From assembly GCA_963756115.1 (NCBI GenBank), contig CAVWMN010000009.1, positions 310,001 to 374,000 of the forward strand: a stretch of DNA of 64,000 nt, read 5' to 3'. Origin of the DNA: JTS-RE37 sp963756115 (GTDB lineage Bacteria > Bacteroidota > Bacteroidia > Flavobacteriales > Flavobacteriaceae). Positions 25,217-34,248 of this stretch are shown in pieces. Numbering within the stretch: position 1 is the stretch's first letter; every line of letters starts with the position of its first letter. The notes under the pieces are model-generated. The model had not been told where the DNA came from. It saw nothing but the letters and a program-made list of their open reading frames with translations, and did no database searches. A program made the translations under genes and the position numbers.

Positions 25217-26935
25217 TTACCTGTTTTCCTTTGTCTTGATCCGTACCCCGTCTTCATCGATCTTCAATTTAAAGGTATCCCCGTTGTCCTGAATATTGAT
25301 ATCCACTCCGTCCTCATTGATAATAAGTCGGCCGTCTCCATCTTCATCCCCGTTCGTATCGTCCATATCTTCCAGGCAGTCGAGGCACTGGAGTTCCCCG
25401 CTTGACTGCATGGACCAGTGGTGGTCTGCCATTTCGCTCCGGTAAATATCCCGGTCATAGCGCGTAGACCTCCCGATATGGTGCTTAGTACTTTGGTCGA
25501 GCATCAATACGGTACCTGCCGGCACATAGAGGGTTACCCGTACATCCTGGTCCCGTACCTTGTTCTGTATATCGGTGGTCAGGTAATCGTCCAGTATCAG
25601 CTCGTTGCCTTCTATCCTGTAGGCATACATTATTTTAGAAGCACGGTCCCGGGCATTTTCAAACGAATTCCCATCGGCATCTTTGCGGATATGTATATGT
25701 GCGGTCGAATCAGCGGATTTTTTTATATCAAACCGTATGTTGTCTGTAAACAATATCCGTTGTCCCTGTTCATTCCGGGTGATGGTCATTCCGTTGATAC
25801 CCACATTTTCCTGGTCTTCATACAGGTCACTTTGCTGAAGGCGAACCCGGAGGGTATCGGCCCCCGCTGGGAAATATAATGGTTCTTTGATGGTTGTACT
25901 CCCGGTAAAGGCATGGGCAGAGGCTTGCTGTATCCCCAGGACAGTCAGCCCGATTATTGCCAGCAGCCATAATCCAAGGAGGGAGAATTTGGCAATATTC
26001 CCTATGGAATTTAGGTTGTTGACCAAAATTTTCAGACCGAGGTACAACACAAAGAAAAAAGGGATACCCACAGCGAAAAATGTCAGCAGGGAAAGTACCC
26101 ATACCGGAACGTCAGTGGAATTCACCATATCATAGAATGCCAGGCCCGGGATGTTAATCACCCCGAGGACACCAACAGAAAATAATCCGATAAACAACCC
26201 TATCAGGGTAGCGGCGCCAATGATGATGAGCAGAATGCCAATAAATTTACCAATAACCTTGAAGAGGAACATTATGATATTGCCAAGGGCATCAAAAAAC
26301 GTTCGCCCACTGCTTTTAACCTTACTGTAGTCCACATTTTTTATGCTGTCCGCAACATCTTCAATTCCTTCCTTCACCTTCCGCTCAATGTTGCTGATAT
26401 TGACCGGTTCCCCGGTCATATCCAGTTTTTGAGAGGTCGTCTTAGCTTCGGGAACCAGGATCCATAAAAGGATATAGGCTATAAACCCGAAGCCGGTAAA
26501 CACCCCCAGTAAAATAAATATAAGGCGGATCCATAATGCATCAAAAGCGAGGTAATGTTCCAAACCGGCGCATACCCCACCGATATATTTATGCTCCATA
26601 TCCCGGTATAATTTCTTTACCCGGGGCCGGGGTGCTTCGGAGGAGCGGGGTTCGTCCTCAAATATGTCAGCGTCTACCATATAATCTTCGGGCTGCCCCA
26701 TTACGGTAATGACTTCATCAACTTCCTTCAGGGTGATCACCTGCCGGTCATTTTCCATTTTTTCCTGGAAAAGTTCCGCAATGCGGGCTTCAATGTCCGC
26801 AATGATCTCATCGCTGCCGGCAGTACCCGAAAAGGATCGTTTTATGGATTCCAGATAGCGCTGCAATTTGTGAAATGCCTTCTCATCTATATGAAAAAGG
26901 ATATTGGCTAGATTTATATTGACTGTCTTATTCAT
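25217..26935 (-). CDS. PspC-domain membrane protein
   Basis: 572 residues. The first 90 are a cytosolic helical domain ('MNKTVNINLANILFHIDE' to 'VITVMGQPEDYMVD'), then the PspC domain at about 105-170 ('KKLYRDMEHKYIGGVCAGLE', first membrane helix 'LIFILLGVFTGFGFIAYIL'). Three or four further membrane helices follow between about 215 and 340 and a C-terminal periplasmic part of about 220 residues rich in charged beta strands. PspC proteins sense or answer membrane stress; this long flavobacterial form pairs with PadR. It starts 2 bp after the PadR gene stop, so both are one transcript and PadR probably controls it. Confidence 0.88.
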   Translation of the reverse strand: MNKTVNINLANILFHIDEKAFHKLQRYLESIKRSFSGTAGSDEIIADIEARIAELFQEKMENDRQVITLKEVDEVITVMGQPEDYMVDADIFEDEPRSSEAPRPRVKKLYRDMEHKYIGGVCAGLEHYLAFDALWIRLIFILLGVFTGFGFIAYILLWILVPEAKTTSQKLDMTGEPVNISNIERKVKEGIEDVADSIKNVDYSKVKSSGRTFFDALGNIIMFLFKVIGKFIGILLIIIGAATLIGLFIGLFSVGVLGVINIPGLAFYDMVNSTDVPVWVLSLLTFFAVGIPFFFVLYLGLKILVNNLNSIGNIAKFSLLGLWLLAIIGLTVLGIQQASAHAFTGSTTIKEPLYFPAGADTLRVRLQQSDLYEDQENVGINGMTITRNEQGQRILFTDNIRFDIKKSADSTAHIHIRKDADGNSFENARDRASKIMYAYRIEGNELILDDYLTTDIQNKVRDQDVRVTLYVPAGTVLMLDQSTKHHIGRSTRYDRDIYRSEMADHHWSMQSSGELQCLDCLEDMDDTNGDEDGDGRLIINEDGVDINIQDNGDTFKLKIDEDGVRIKTKENR

Positions 26936-26937
26936 TG

Positions 26938-27273
26938 TTAGTTGTTTTTAGAGTTGGTAACCAGATTCACGGCCCCCCGCAATTCATCCCATGTTATATT
27001 GAGTTCCTTCAGGAACAGGATGCCTGTCTCGGTGAGGGAGTAATATTTCCGCGGTGGACCTGAAGTAGATTCTTCCCAACGGTAATTAAGCAAGCCTGCA
27101 TTCTTCAGCCTGGTCAGTAGGGGATATATGGTACCCTCCACAACCAGCATTTTTGCGTCTTTCAGGGTTTCCAGGATCTCGGATGCATACTTGTCTTCTC
27201 CATTGATTATGGAGAGGATGCAGTACTCCAGGACCCCTTTTCGCATCTGCGCTTTTGTGTTTTCTATATTCAT
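26938..27273 (-). CDS. PadR-family transcriptional regulator
   Basis: 111 residues: 'MRKGVLEYCILSIINGEDKY' (helix 1), 'SEILETLKDAKMLVVEGTIY' with the recognition helix, 'PLLTRLKNAGLLNYRWEES' and the wing 'GPPRKYYSLTETG'. This is the compact PadR type without a long C-terminal helix, a dimeric repressor. First gene of the PadR-PspC-DUF2807 operon and very probably autoregulating it (inference from the usual context). Confidence 0.92.
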   Translation of the reverse strand: MNIENTKAQMRKGVLEYCILSIINGEDKYASEILETLKDAKMLVVEGTIYPLLTRLKNAGLLNYRWEESTSGPPRKYYSLTETGILFLKELNITWDELRGAVNLVTNSKNN

Positions 27274-27416
27274 AATTTCTTACATCTTTAAATGCCGAAC
27301 TCTGGGCATTGGGTTAACTGTTCGCTTTTTGATGGTTCATTGTTGTTGTTGATTGATGAATAAACTCCATTGTTGATGAGAATACCCGGATTGGCGAGTG
27401 TGATGAGCACTCCCGG

Positions 27417-27938
27417 TCACTTCATTTCCTGGCTACGGTGGTCGTAACTCAATTCTCTTTTAATTTTCCATTCGTTCCCTTCCCGGACCCATACATGCGT
27501 AAACCGGGCGATATCACCTTTCTGGTACTTCTTCTGGTTGTCCAGAAATTCAAAGCGGTGGACTCCGTGCTGTAGGGCCCCGTATAATTCCCCGTCCTTA
27601 TAGAGGGGAAATACCTCCAGGCTCCCTGGCAACAGGATCCGTTTGGCCGGCTGGGGTGCCTGGGGATCGCGCTGGCTGCACTGTGCTTCCACAGGCTTTA
27701 GGAATGCCTCCCGCCCTGCTGTGAGTCCCCCCTTGTCATGGTAAAACTCAAAATCTTCCGTAAAAAGGGAACGCATGGTTTCCGGGTCACAGTGGTCAAA
27801 TGCGGCCTGGAACAGCAAACTGTCTTTGGCTTGCAGGGTTATATAAAGTTCGGATTCCGCAGGTTCCTGGGCATTTCCGTCCGGAAAGCTGAGGCAGGCT
27901 GCAAGGGTGAATATCAGGTAGCTGGTCTTGTTCATCAT
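27417..27938 (-). CDS. Exported SnoaL/NTF2-like (DUF4440) protein
   Basis: 173 residues with a signal peptide (MMNKTSYLIFTLAACLSF). The mature part has the NTF2-like cone: 'ITLQAKDSLLFQAAFDHCD', 'RSLFTEDFEFYHDKGGLTAG', 'VHRFEF', 'IARFTHVWVREGNEWKIKRE' and 'LSYDHRS'. DUF4440 proteins are small ligand-binding or enzyme-like domains; no substrate can be inferred. The ATG overlaps the stop of the DUF4870 gene by 4 bp (27935-27938), so the two are coupled. Confidence 0.82.
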   Translation of the reverse strand: MMNKTSYLIFTLAACLSFPDGNAQEPAESELYITLQAKDSLLFQAAFDHCDPETMRSLFTEDFEFYHDKGGLTAGREAFLKPVEAQCSQRDPQAPQPAKRILLPGSLEVFPLYKDGELYGALQHGVHRFEFLDNQKKYQKGDIARFTHVWVREGNEWKIKRELSYDHRSQEMK

Positions 27939-28414
27939 TTGATAAATTTTATGGTTATGGGATACCGGAAGGTCTGTCCTTCACCGGTACGGATGGTAGC
28001 AAGGATTGTATATACAATATTAATTAGAAAGAGGGCAACCTGCAGGAGGCCTGCGATTCCAAGGGGCCAAAACCGGCCTATCGTGAAGTTGTCACTGTCC
28101 CAGTGAAAATTAAAGCTGTTGAGGTCATCCCAATGCCTGAAGTTCAAGAGGCCTCCTTCGAAAATGTTGGGCAGGAACCCCAGGAAGAATGGAACAGAAA
28201 CAATCCCCAGAACAATAGAGTACAGCAACAGGCTGATCTGAAAATTCAGGGCCTGTTTGCCGTTATAGTCTACAAAAGTGTATTCCTTTTTGTTGGCTAT
28301 CCATAAAACCAACGGAACAATAAGATTTCCAAAGGGAAATAAAAACCGGCTAAATGTTGAAGCATGGATGATGGCCGACAAATTTTTTTCGTGTTTGGTC
28401 AATGTCTCTGTCAT
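27935..28414 (-). CDS. DUF4870 membrane protein
   Basis: 159 residues. 'AIIHASTFSRFLFPFGNLIV' followed by 'PLVLWIANKKEYTFVDYNGK' and 'QALNFQISLLLYSI' are the hallmarks of DUF4870, a three- to four-helix inner-membrane protein family of unknown function. Later helices are 'VLGIVSVPFFLGFLPNIF' and 'LGIAGLLQVALFLINIVYTI'. It is the first gene of a two-gene unit with the DUF4440 protein and diverges from the DUF4442 gene at 28547. Confidence 0.88.
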   Translation of the reverse strand: MTETLTKHEKNLSAIIHASTFSRFLFPFGNLIVPLVLWIANKKEYTFVDYNGKQALNFQISLLLYSIVLGIVSVPFFLGFLPNIFEGGLLNFRHWDDLNSFNFHWDSDNFTIGRFWPLGIAGLLQVALFLINIVYTILATIRTGEGQTFRYPITIKFIK

Positions 28415-28546
28415 GGCATATTAGTTTCTTATGCAAATATATATCTTTAAAAAGGTAATATGCAAAACATAGTACTAATTATTAACAAAATATTAACACT
28501 TAAAAGCTCGTCATTTTTCTATACTTTTAGCACAAATAATTCGCCA

Positions 28547-29002
28547 ATGGCCAGCAAGACCAGCACTTTCAACACTTTTACATTTTTTAAACTCCCGGCT
28601 GCCTGGTGGTGCGGAGTTCGCCTGAGGTATCTGGACAAGCAACGTTCCGTGGTGACTGTACGCCACCGGTGGATCAACCAAAATCCATTTAAATCCATGT
28701 TCTGGGCTGTACAGGGGATGGCTGCCGAATTCAGTACAGGTACCCTGGTTATAGACCAGATAAAGGCTACCGGCCGGAATATTTCTATGCTGGTAGCCGG
28801 CAATAATGCGACTTTTACCAAAAAAGCCACCGGGAAGATCACGTTTAGCTGCGAAGACGGCAGGCTGGTAGGGGAAGCCATTCAAAAAGCCATCGAAACA
28901 GGGGAAGGTCAGACCCTGTGGATGAAATCCACCGGGATGAATGAAGCTGGGGCCAATGTTTCCGTGTTCAATTTCCAGTGGACCCTTAAACTGAGATCCT
29001 GA
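28547..29002 (+). CDS. DUF4442 hotdog-fold (thioesterase-like) protein
   Basis: 151 residues from ATG 28547. An upstream ATG at 28460 is in frame, but the 29 extra residues are AT-rich and the family begins near 'FTFFKLPAAWWCGVRLRYLD'. 'RHRWINQNPFKSMFWAVQGM' then 'AAEFSTGTLVI' is the typical hotdog helix with its long central run, and the C-terminal strands 'TLWMKSTGMNEAGANVSVF' and 'NFQWTLKLRS' complete the fold. DUF4442 is related to acyl-CoA thioesterases; substrate unknown. Monocistronic. Confidence 0.85.
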   Translation: MASKTSTFNTFTFFKLPAAWWCGVRLRYLDKQRSVVTVRHRWINQNPFKSMFWAVQGMAAEFSTGTLVIDQIKATGRNISMLVAGNNATFTKKATGKITFSCEDGRLVGEAIQKAIETGEGQTLWMKSTGMNEAGANVSVFNFQWTLKLRS

Positions 29003-29206
29003 TGGCCAGCTGAGGCCGGAGGAAGTTCCAGTGGCCGGGATTATGCCATCCGGTGCCGGGAGGAAATGGAGTTCACTGTTCCGAACCCAAACCCCAAAAA
29101 TAAAGGCATAATATTTACAACGACGGCAGAAACGCATGTAACATTATCCGGACATCTAAGACGTATGTAAAGCAGAAGGAACAACTACATAAAAAAAACA
29201 AGAAAC

Positions 29207-30007
29207 ATGAATGCACATGAGATAGACTACCACATTTACGGCGAAGAAATGCAGTATGTGGAAATTGAACTGGATCCCCGGGAAGCCGTTGTGGCGGAGG
29301 CAGGCAGTTTTATGATGATGGATACGGACATCAAAATGGATACCATCTTCGGGGATGGGTCTAACCAGGACAACAGTGTCCTGGGCAAGATCTTTTCGGC
29401 CGGGAAACGGATCCTCACAGGGGAGAGCCTGTTTATGACTGCCTTCCTGAATGTAGGCCAGCGCAGGAAAAAAGTGAGTTTTGCCTCCCCGTATCCCGGG
29501 AAGATCCTGGCGGTGGACCTTTCCGAGAAACAAGGCAAATTTGTATGTCAGAAAGATGCCTTTTTATGCGCAGCACAGGGGGTGTCTATCGGTATTGAGT
29601 TCTCCAAACGCCTCGGCCGGGGTTTATTCGGTGGTGAAGGCTTTATTATGCAAAAACTGGAAGGGGATGGGATGGCATTTGTTCATGCCGGTGGCACCCT
29701 GGCCAAAAGGGAATTGGCCGCGGGAGAGGTCATAAAAGTAGATACCGGTTGCATCGTTGGGTTTACCAGGGAAGTTGATTATGACATCGAATTCGTAGGT
29801 GGTATTAAAAATACGGTTTTCGGTGGGGAAGGCCTGTTCTTTGCCACCCTTCGCGGCCCGGGTACTGTATATATACAATCCCTGCCATTCAGCCGGTTGG
29901 CCGGCAGGGTATGGGCGGCAGCCCCCAAGGGCGGGGGTAAAGACAAGGGGGAAGGCAGTATCCTGGGGGGGTTGGGGAATATCCTGGATGGGGATAACCG
30001 TTTCTAA
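29207..30007 (+). CDS. AIM24/TIGR00266 family protein
   Basis: 266 residues. 'HIYGEEMQYVEIELDPREAV' at the start, 'VAEAGSFMMMDTDIKMDT', 'TGESLFMTAFLNVG', 'GVSIGIEFSKRLGRGLFGGE', 'GGTLAKRELAAGEVIKVDTG' and the closing 'LPFSRLAGRVWAAAPKGGG' are the TIGR00266/AIM24 blocks, a compact beta-structure of repeated strands. Function is not settled: the mitochondrial relative AIM24 influences inner-membrane organisation. Leads a run of three plus-strand genes (AIM24, DUF2461, nudK) with gaps of about 50-70 bp. Confidence 0.93.
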   Translation: MNAHEIDYHIYGEEMQYVEIELDPREAVVAEAGSFMMMDTDIKMDTIFGDGSNQDNSVLGKIFSAGKRILTGESLFMTAFLNVGQRRKKVSFASPYPGKILAVDLSEKQGKFVCQKDAFLCAAQGVSIGIEFSKRLGRGLFGGEGFIMQKLEGDGMAFVHAGGTLAKRELAAGEVIKVDTGCIVGFTREVDYDIEFVGGIKNTVFGGEGLFFATLRGPGTVYIQSLPFSRLAGRVWAAAPKGGGKDKGEGSILGGLGNILDGDNRF

Positions 30008-30076
30008 TCCAAAAAGCTGCGAGATATTTTTAGATTCAACCCCTGATCGCAAGCTACCGTAAATTTGAACCTGCGT

Positions 30077-30730
30077 ATGGATTTTGAAAAACTATTGCAA
30101 TTCCTAAGGGAACTGGATGAAAATAACCACAAGGCGTGGATGGATGATCACCGGGACCGGTATGCGGAAATACGGGATGAGTTTATTGAGTGGCTCAACC
30201 ACCTGGACCGTTCCCTGGCGGGAATCGACAACGATTATTTTCACACCCCGGGTAAAACGGCTATCAACCGCATCAACAATAACCTCATGTTCCACCCCCA
30301 TAAACCGGTCTATAAGGACCATTTTGGTGCCGGTCTGGATAAGGCACCCCATACGGGCGATTTTTATATTGAAATCGGTATCCGGGAGTCCCTCTGTGCC
30401 GGCGGGTTGTGGCGCCCCGGACCGAAAGTTTTGCAGAGCGTTCGGGATGCCATTGATTATGACGGGGAGGCACTGCAAAGCATCCTGGATAAACCTTCTT
30501 TCAAGGCTGCATTTGGCGGACTCTATCAGGATGAGAAGCTAAAGACCAGGCCAAAAGGATATGCCGGGGACCACCCCCATATAGGACTTCTCCGCAATAA
30601 GACATTTGCCGTGATTCACCGGTTTACAGCGGATGCAGTAACGCAGCCCCACTTTGAAGAACAGGTACTGGAGGCGTATATTGAAATGCTGCCCTTCCGG
30701 CGGTGGCTCAACAAGGCCATAACGGTTTAA
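30077..30730 (+). CDS. DUF2461 (TIGR02453) family protein
   Basis: 217 residues from ATG 30077; a TTG at 30065 is in frame four codons upstream but the family opens at MDFEKLLQFLREL. 'NNHKAWMDDHRDRYAEIRDE' followed by the short 'TAINRINNNLMFHPHKPVYK' and 'FYIEIGIRESLCAGGLWRPG' are the diagnostic DUF2461 blocks; 'KTRPKGYAGDHPHIGLLRNK' follows. Cytosolic, function unknown. Confidence 0.93.
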   Translation: MDFEKLLQFLRELDENNHKAWMDDHRDRYAEIRDEFIEWLNHLDRSLAGIDNDYFHTPGKTAINRINNNLMFHPHKPVYKDHFGAGLDKAPHTGDFYIEIGIRESLCAGGLWRPGPKVLQSVRDAIDYDGEALQSILDKPSFKAAFGGLYQDEKLKTRPKGYAGDHPHIGLLRNKTFAVIHRFTADAVTQPHFEEQVLEAYIEMLPFRRWLNKAITV

Positions 30731-30779
30731 CAGGATTTTTCGACAACATTTAAAGTATCTTTATCCTTAAATAAACTTT

Positions 30780-31373
30780 ATGAAAAACGGAAACATCAGA
30801 AACATTGAAAAAGAGATATTGTCAGATAACTGGTATGTCCTCAATAAATATACCTATGATTACCTCAAGGAAGACGGCAGTTGGGAGAAACAGCACCGGG
30901 AAGCATATGACCGGGGGAACGGGGCAGCTATTTTGCTATATAACCGTCGTAAAGGCACGGTAGTATTAACGCGGCAGTTCCGGATGCCAACCTATGTAAA
31001 TGGCAACAATGACGGGATGATGATCGAAGTATGCGCCGGGTTGCTGGACGGGGATAACCCGGAAGACTGCATCCGTAAGGAAGTGACCGAAGAAACCGGG
31101 TATGAAATAGGAAAGGTACGCAAAGTATTTGAGGCCTATATGTCTCCCGGTTCCGTAACCGAAATCCTCTATTTCTTCGTTGGGGAATATGAAGCACAGA
31201 TGAAAACAGGCGCGGGGGGCGGTTCATCCCACGAGACCGAAAATATAGAAGTCCTGGAATATTCCTTTGAGAATGCTATTGAAATGATAGGATCAGGGGC
31301 GATCAGGGATGCCAAAACCATCATGTTATTGCAGTACGCAAAACTCCACAATTTATTGATAGATAGCGACTAA
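30780..31373 (+). CDS. nudK: Nudix hydrolase, GDP-mannose pyrophosphatase type
   Basis: 197 residues. The Nudix box is the NudK variant, one residue shorter than the standard one: 'GLLDGDNPEDCIRKEVTEET' then GY, closely matching the E. coli NudK box (GLLDNDEPEVCIRKEAIEET). 'FEAYMSPGSVTEILYFFVGE', 'GGGSSHETENIEVLEY' and 'IRDAKTIMLLQYAKL' follow in the same order as in NudK. It should hydrolyse GDP-mannose (and related NDP-sugars) to GMP and mannose 1-phosphate in the cytosol. Third gene of the AIM24-DUF2461-nudK run. Confidence 0.9.
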   Translation: MKNGNIRNIEKEILSDNWYVLNKYTYDYLKEDGSWEKQHREAYDRGNGAAILLYNRRKGTVVLTRQFRMPTYVNGNNDGMMIEVCAGLLDGDNPEDCIRKEVTEETGYEIGKVRKVFEAYMSPGSVTEILYFFVGEYEAQMKTGAGGGSSHETENIEVLEYSFENAIEMIGSGAIRDAKTIMLLQYAKLHNLLIDSD

Positions 31374-31401
31374 ATCTCCTCCGACAAGGGTCGGAACCCG
31401 A

Positions 31402-32682
31402 TCAGTAATGATCCCGTATCCATTCAAAAACAAGCTGCATTTGCTGTTTTATCACCGAGGTTGGGATAGTAAAATGGTTGTTCATAAAGCTGAAGATCAG
31501 TGTTTTCCCGGACCGGGTCACCAAATATCCGCTGACGCAATGGTTGTTGCCCAGGGTGCCGGTTTTGGCATACACATAGGGGGTAGGGTTTCCGTCATAC
31601 CAATCCTGCAGTGTTCCCGAAACCCCGCCGGCGGCCATAAGGGCAAACAGTCTTTGGGACGGAATTTTCCTGTATAGTTCGGTAAGAACGGCTACGACCG
31701 ATTCCGGTGTGAACAGGTTATACCTGGAAAGGCCGGAACCATCCACCCACCGTGGGGGTTGCCGGAGTCCGGCTAACTGGTTTTTCAGGATATATTCCTG
31801 CGCCGTAGATCCAGTGAGCGTATCAGAAAGGGTAGCGGAGGCCTGGATCAGCAGCTGTTCGGCAAGAAAATTATCACTCTCCTGCATCATCCGTTTGTAA
31901 ACTGAATCTGCCTCAATCCCATATAAAACCTTTTTTTCAACGGGAGGCATGCTGGGGGTAGTTGAGATCCGCCTGCCCAGCACACTTTCGAGAAGGGTCC
32001 GGACAAGGGTGCTGTCAGTCCTGAATGGGATTTCCAGGGTATCCCTGCGGTCCGTATCAAAAAAGAAACGATTATGATCCGGCAAACGGGCATTTCGGTA
32101 GTTTATAGTCACGATGCTGTCTGTAAACAAGGCTGGCTGCACGGTAAAGGATGGTATATTGGAAACCGTTACCACATTGCCATAAAGTGGGAAAGCGCTT
32201 CTTTCGGGCGCATAGCTGCTGTCATAGTCCTCCCAGGCCCAGCCCGGACCGAACTTGTCTTCCTGGATATTGGCCGGGTAAAATGCCAGGTTGGGGTATC
32301 CTTTTAAAAATTCTGTGGCAGTGCTGTCCTGAAAATAGGGATGGAATTGGGTTCCATCACCCATACCCTCAAAAAAAAGCGTGTCGGACCGTACAGCGTA
32401 GCGCAAAACCGGAAGGTTTTTGGGGAGTAATTCCAGGGCTGTGAAAAGGGTGAATATTTTGGTGTTGCTTGCCGGGGTAAAATACTTCTGACTGTTTAAA
32501 CTATAGAGTGTATCGTGGGATTGTGGGTCATAAATCAGGATCCCCGTAAAATGATTGCCAAAAAATTCAGCGTTTATATCCTGTTCTATTTGCCTTGACA
32601 GTGCCGGATATTTTTGGGTGCTGCAAGATTCCAATGCTATGATTATCAGTAAAATATGGAAACAAAATACGGATAGTTTCAA
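31402..32682 (-). CDS. D-alanyl-D-alanine carboxypeptidase, PBP4/S13 family, lipoprotein
   Basis: 426 residues. Lipobox LESC (Cys20). The penicilloyl-serine motif SxxK is 'PASNTKIF' (Ser72-Lys75), SxN is 'QESDNFLAEQLL' and KTG is 'YAKTGTLGNNHCVSGYL'. The long insert between the first two motifs, characteristic of class C low-mass PBPs, is present. The enzyme trims or cross-cut peptidoglycan stem peptides in the periplasm. Convergent with nudK, 28 bp away; upstream its promoter region faces the small gene at 32821. Confidence 0.92.
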   Translation of the reverse strand: MKLSVFCFHILLIIIALESCSTQKYPALSRQIEQDINAEFFGNHFTGILIYDPQSHDTLYSLNSQKYFTPASNTKIFTLFTALELLPKNLPVLRYAVRSDTLFFEGMGDGTQFHPYFQDSTATEFLKGYPNLAFYPANIQEDKFGPGWAWEDYDSSYAPERSAFPLYGNVVTVSNIPSFTVQPALFTDSIVTINYRNARLPDHNRFFFDTDRRDTLEIPFRTDSTLVRTLLESVLGRRISTTPSMPPVEKKVLYGIEADSVYKRMMQESDNFLAEQLLIQASATLSDTLTGSTAQEYILKNQLAGLRQPPRWVDGSGLSRYNLFTPESVVAVLTELYRKIPSQRLFALMAAGGVSGTLQDWYDGNPTPYVYAKTGTLGNNHCVSGYLVTRSGKTLIFSFMNNHFTIPTSVIKQQMQLVFEWIRDHY

Positions 32683-32820
32683 ATGAAAGAATTTTGAGAA
32701 AAGTTACCGTTAGCCTAATTTAACATGAATTTATCCAATTTTTAACGGATCGTGGATAATATTATATACCTTTTTTTAGTTAAATTCGTTATAACAGTCT
32801 AACTAAAACTATCTGAAAAT

Positions 32821-33018
32821 ATGGCAAGAGCTATGTTGGAGTACACCAAAACTGTCCTCCAAAAAGTAAGTTTTGATGCTAGATTATTCAGCAGAGAACT
32901 GAAAAAAGCAATTTCCAGACTTTTACCTTCGGAAATTGAAGAATTAAAGCGCTGGTTACTGCAATTCATCACCGACAAACCGGAATTACAGCCGAGTTTG
33001 GTTTACCTAAAAGATTAA
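32821..33018 (+). CDS. Conserved flavobacterial 65-residue protein, unknown
   Basis: 65 residues: MARAMLEYTKTVLQKVSFD opens it, followed by 'RLFSRELKKAISRLLPSEIE' and 'ELKRWLLQFITDKPELQP'. From memory the sequence, especially the first 19 residues, is strongly conserved across Flavobacteriaceae as a 'hypothetical protein'. All-helical, basic, no signal peptide. The gene stands alone: AT-rich promoter region upstream, and a perfect terminator two bases after the stop codon. This isolated, well-terminated arrangement resembles small regulators or ribosome/RNA-associated proteins, but no function is known. Confidence 0.82.
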   Translation: MARAMLEYTKTVLQKVSFDARLFSRELKKAISRLLPSEIEELKRWLLQFITDKPELQPSLVYLKD

Positions 33019-33020
33019 AT

Positions 33021-33047
33021 AATGGCCACCTCCCGGTGGCCATTTTC
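33021..33047 (+). terminator. Terminator after the 65-residue gene
   Basis: AATGGCCACC (33021-33030) and GGTGGCCATT (33035-33044) form a perfect 10-bp stem with TCCC loop, followed by TTC. The T run is short but the stem is very stable. Confidence 0.8.
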
Positions 33048-33226
33048 TGTATCCACGGAATTCCCGTATGTTGTTTTGTTGCCGTATTCGGGGAATCCTT
33101 TACATAAGCAACCCTTTTGTTTAGCATACCGGGGGCAGTTATCTCATACAACGTTGCTGTTTTTGAAAGAATCCGGTTACTACAACAGGGTAAGACATTA
33201 AGGCACCCGTGGCACGATCAATACCT

Positions 33227-34168
33227 TTACTTTTTGCCTACCGGACTGATGATCTTTACATCCTGGAAGGTGACAGCCCCCCTTACAATCCCGGAAATCA
33301 CCTCTTTAAGGGCTTCTGTAATCTGGATCTTCAACTCCTTTTTATGATAAATTAAACTCACCTCACGTGCCGGGGGCGGATCCCGAAAGAATTTGAGGCT
33401 CTTCTTTTTGTGCGTATCGAGTTCCAGTGTATTCAGATAGGGGAGTAATGTCATTCCAAGGCCTTCATCAGCCAGATTGACCATAGTTTCAAAACTGCCG
33501 CTTTGCAATTGAAAATGGTCGTCGGGCTGATTTTTAGTGGATTTACATAAATTGATGACCCCTTCCCTGAAGCAATGCCCGTCCTGGAGCAACAGGATAT
33601 CATTGATATCCAAATCGTCCGGCTGAAGTTTATCCCGGGAACTTAACCGATGGTGTTGGGGTACATATCCCACAAACGGTTCGTAATATAAGGGTCTCTC
33701 CTTAATAAATTCTATCTCCAGCGGGGTAGCCGCAATGCCGGCATCCAGGTGGCCATCCTGGATATTCCGGATAAGGCTTTCCGTGCTCTGCTCCTTAATG
33801 ATAAGGGTAACCTTCGGGTATTTTTTTATAAATGACTTCAGGAACATCGGCAGCAGGGTAGGCATGATCGTGGGGATGATACCCAAAGTATACTGCCCCC
33901 CGATAAATCCTTTTTCCTGGTCTACAATGTCCTTTATGCGCTCGGCTTCATGCACGATATTTTTAGCCTGTGCCACTATTTTTTTACCTGCCGCTGTTAT
34001 GGATATCGGTTTTTTGCTCCTGTCAAAGATCAGGATATCAAGTTCATCCTCGAGTTTCTGGACCTGCATGCTCAGTGTAGGCTGTGTAACAAAGCTCTTT
34101 TCTGCTGCAAGGGTGAAGTTCTGGTATTCTGCAACAGCCAGTACATATTGTAATTGCGTTATCGTCAT
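33227..34168 (-). CDS. oxyR: OxyR, LysR-type peroxide sensor
   Basis: 313 residues. N-terminal LysR HTH 'ITQLQYVLAVAEYQNFTLAA' with 'TQPTLSMQVQKLEDEL'. The redox pair is in the right place: 'LQDGHCFREGVINLC' puts Cys at 199 and 208, the same numbers as E. coli OxyR, so it is a true OxyR rather than a generic LysR. 'GIIPTIMPTLLPMFLKSFIK' and 'LADEGLGMTLLPYL' are the co-inducer-domain blocks. It is divergent from dps, a standard OxyR target, with a palindromic intergenic region between them. Confidence 0.95.
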   Translation of the reverse strand: MTITQLQYVLAVAEYQNFTLAAEKSFVTQPTLSMQVQKLEDELDILIFDRSKKPISITAAGKKIVAQAKNIVHEAERIKDIVDQEKGFIGGQYTLGIIPTIMPTLLPMFLKSFIKKYPKVTLIIKEQSTESLIRNIQDGHLDAGIAATPLEIEFIKERPLYYEPFVGYVPQHHRLSSRDKLQPDDLDINDILLLQDGHCFREGVINLCKSTKNQPDDHFQLQSGSFETMVNLADEGLGMTLLPYLNTLELDTHKKKSLKFFRDPPPAREVSLIYHKKELKIQITEALKEVISGIVRGAVTFQDVKIISPVGKK

Positions 34169-34211
34169 GCGGTTATAATTTCCACCAATAAATGTATAAA
34201 AACTATCAATT

Positions 34212-34248
34212 AAATTTATCGGTTTTTCGATTTTTATATGATAAATTT
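34212..34248. promoter_or_regulatory. Inverted repeat between oxyR and dps, candidate OxyR operator
   Basis: AAATTTATC (34212-34220) is repeated inverted as GATAAATTT (34240-34248), arms 19 bp apart, 18 bp upstream of the dps ATG. Spacing and position suit a tetrameric LysR-type regulator. Binding is inference. Confidence 0.45.
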
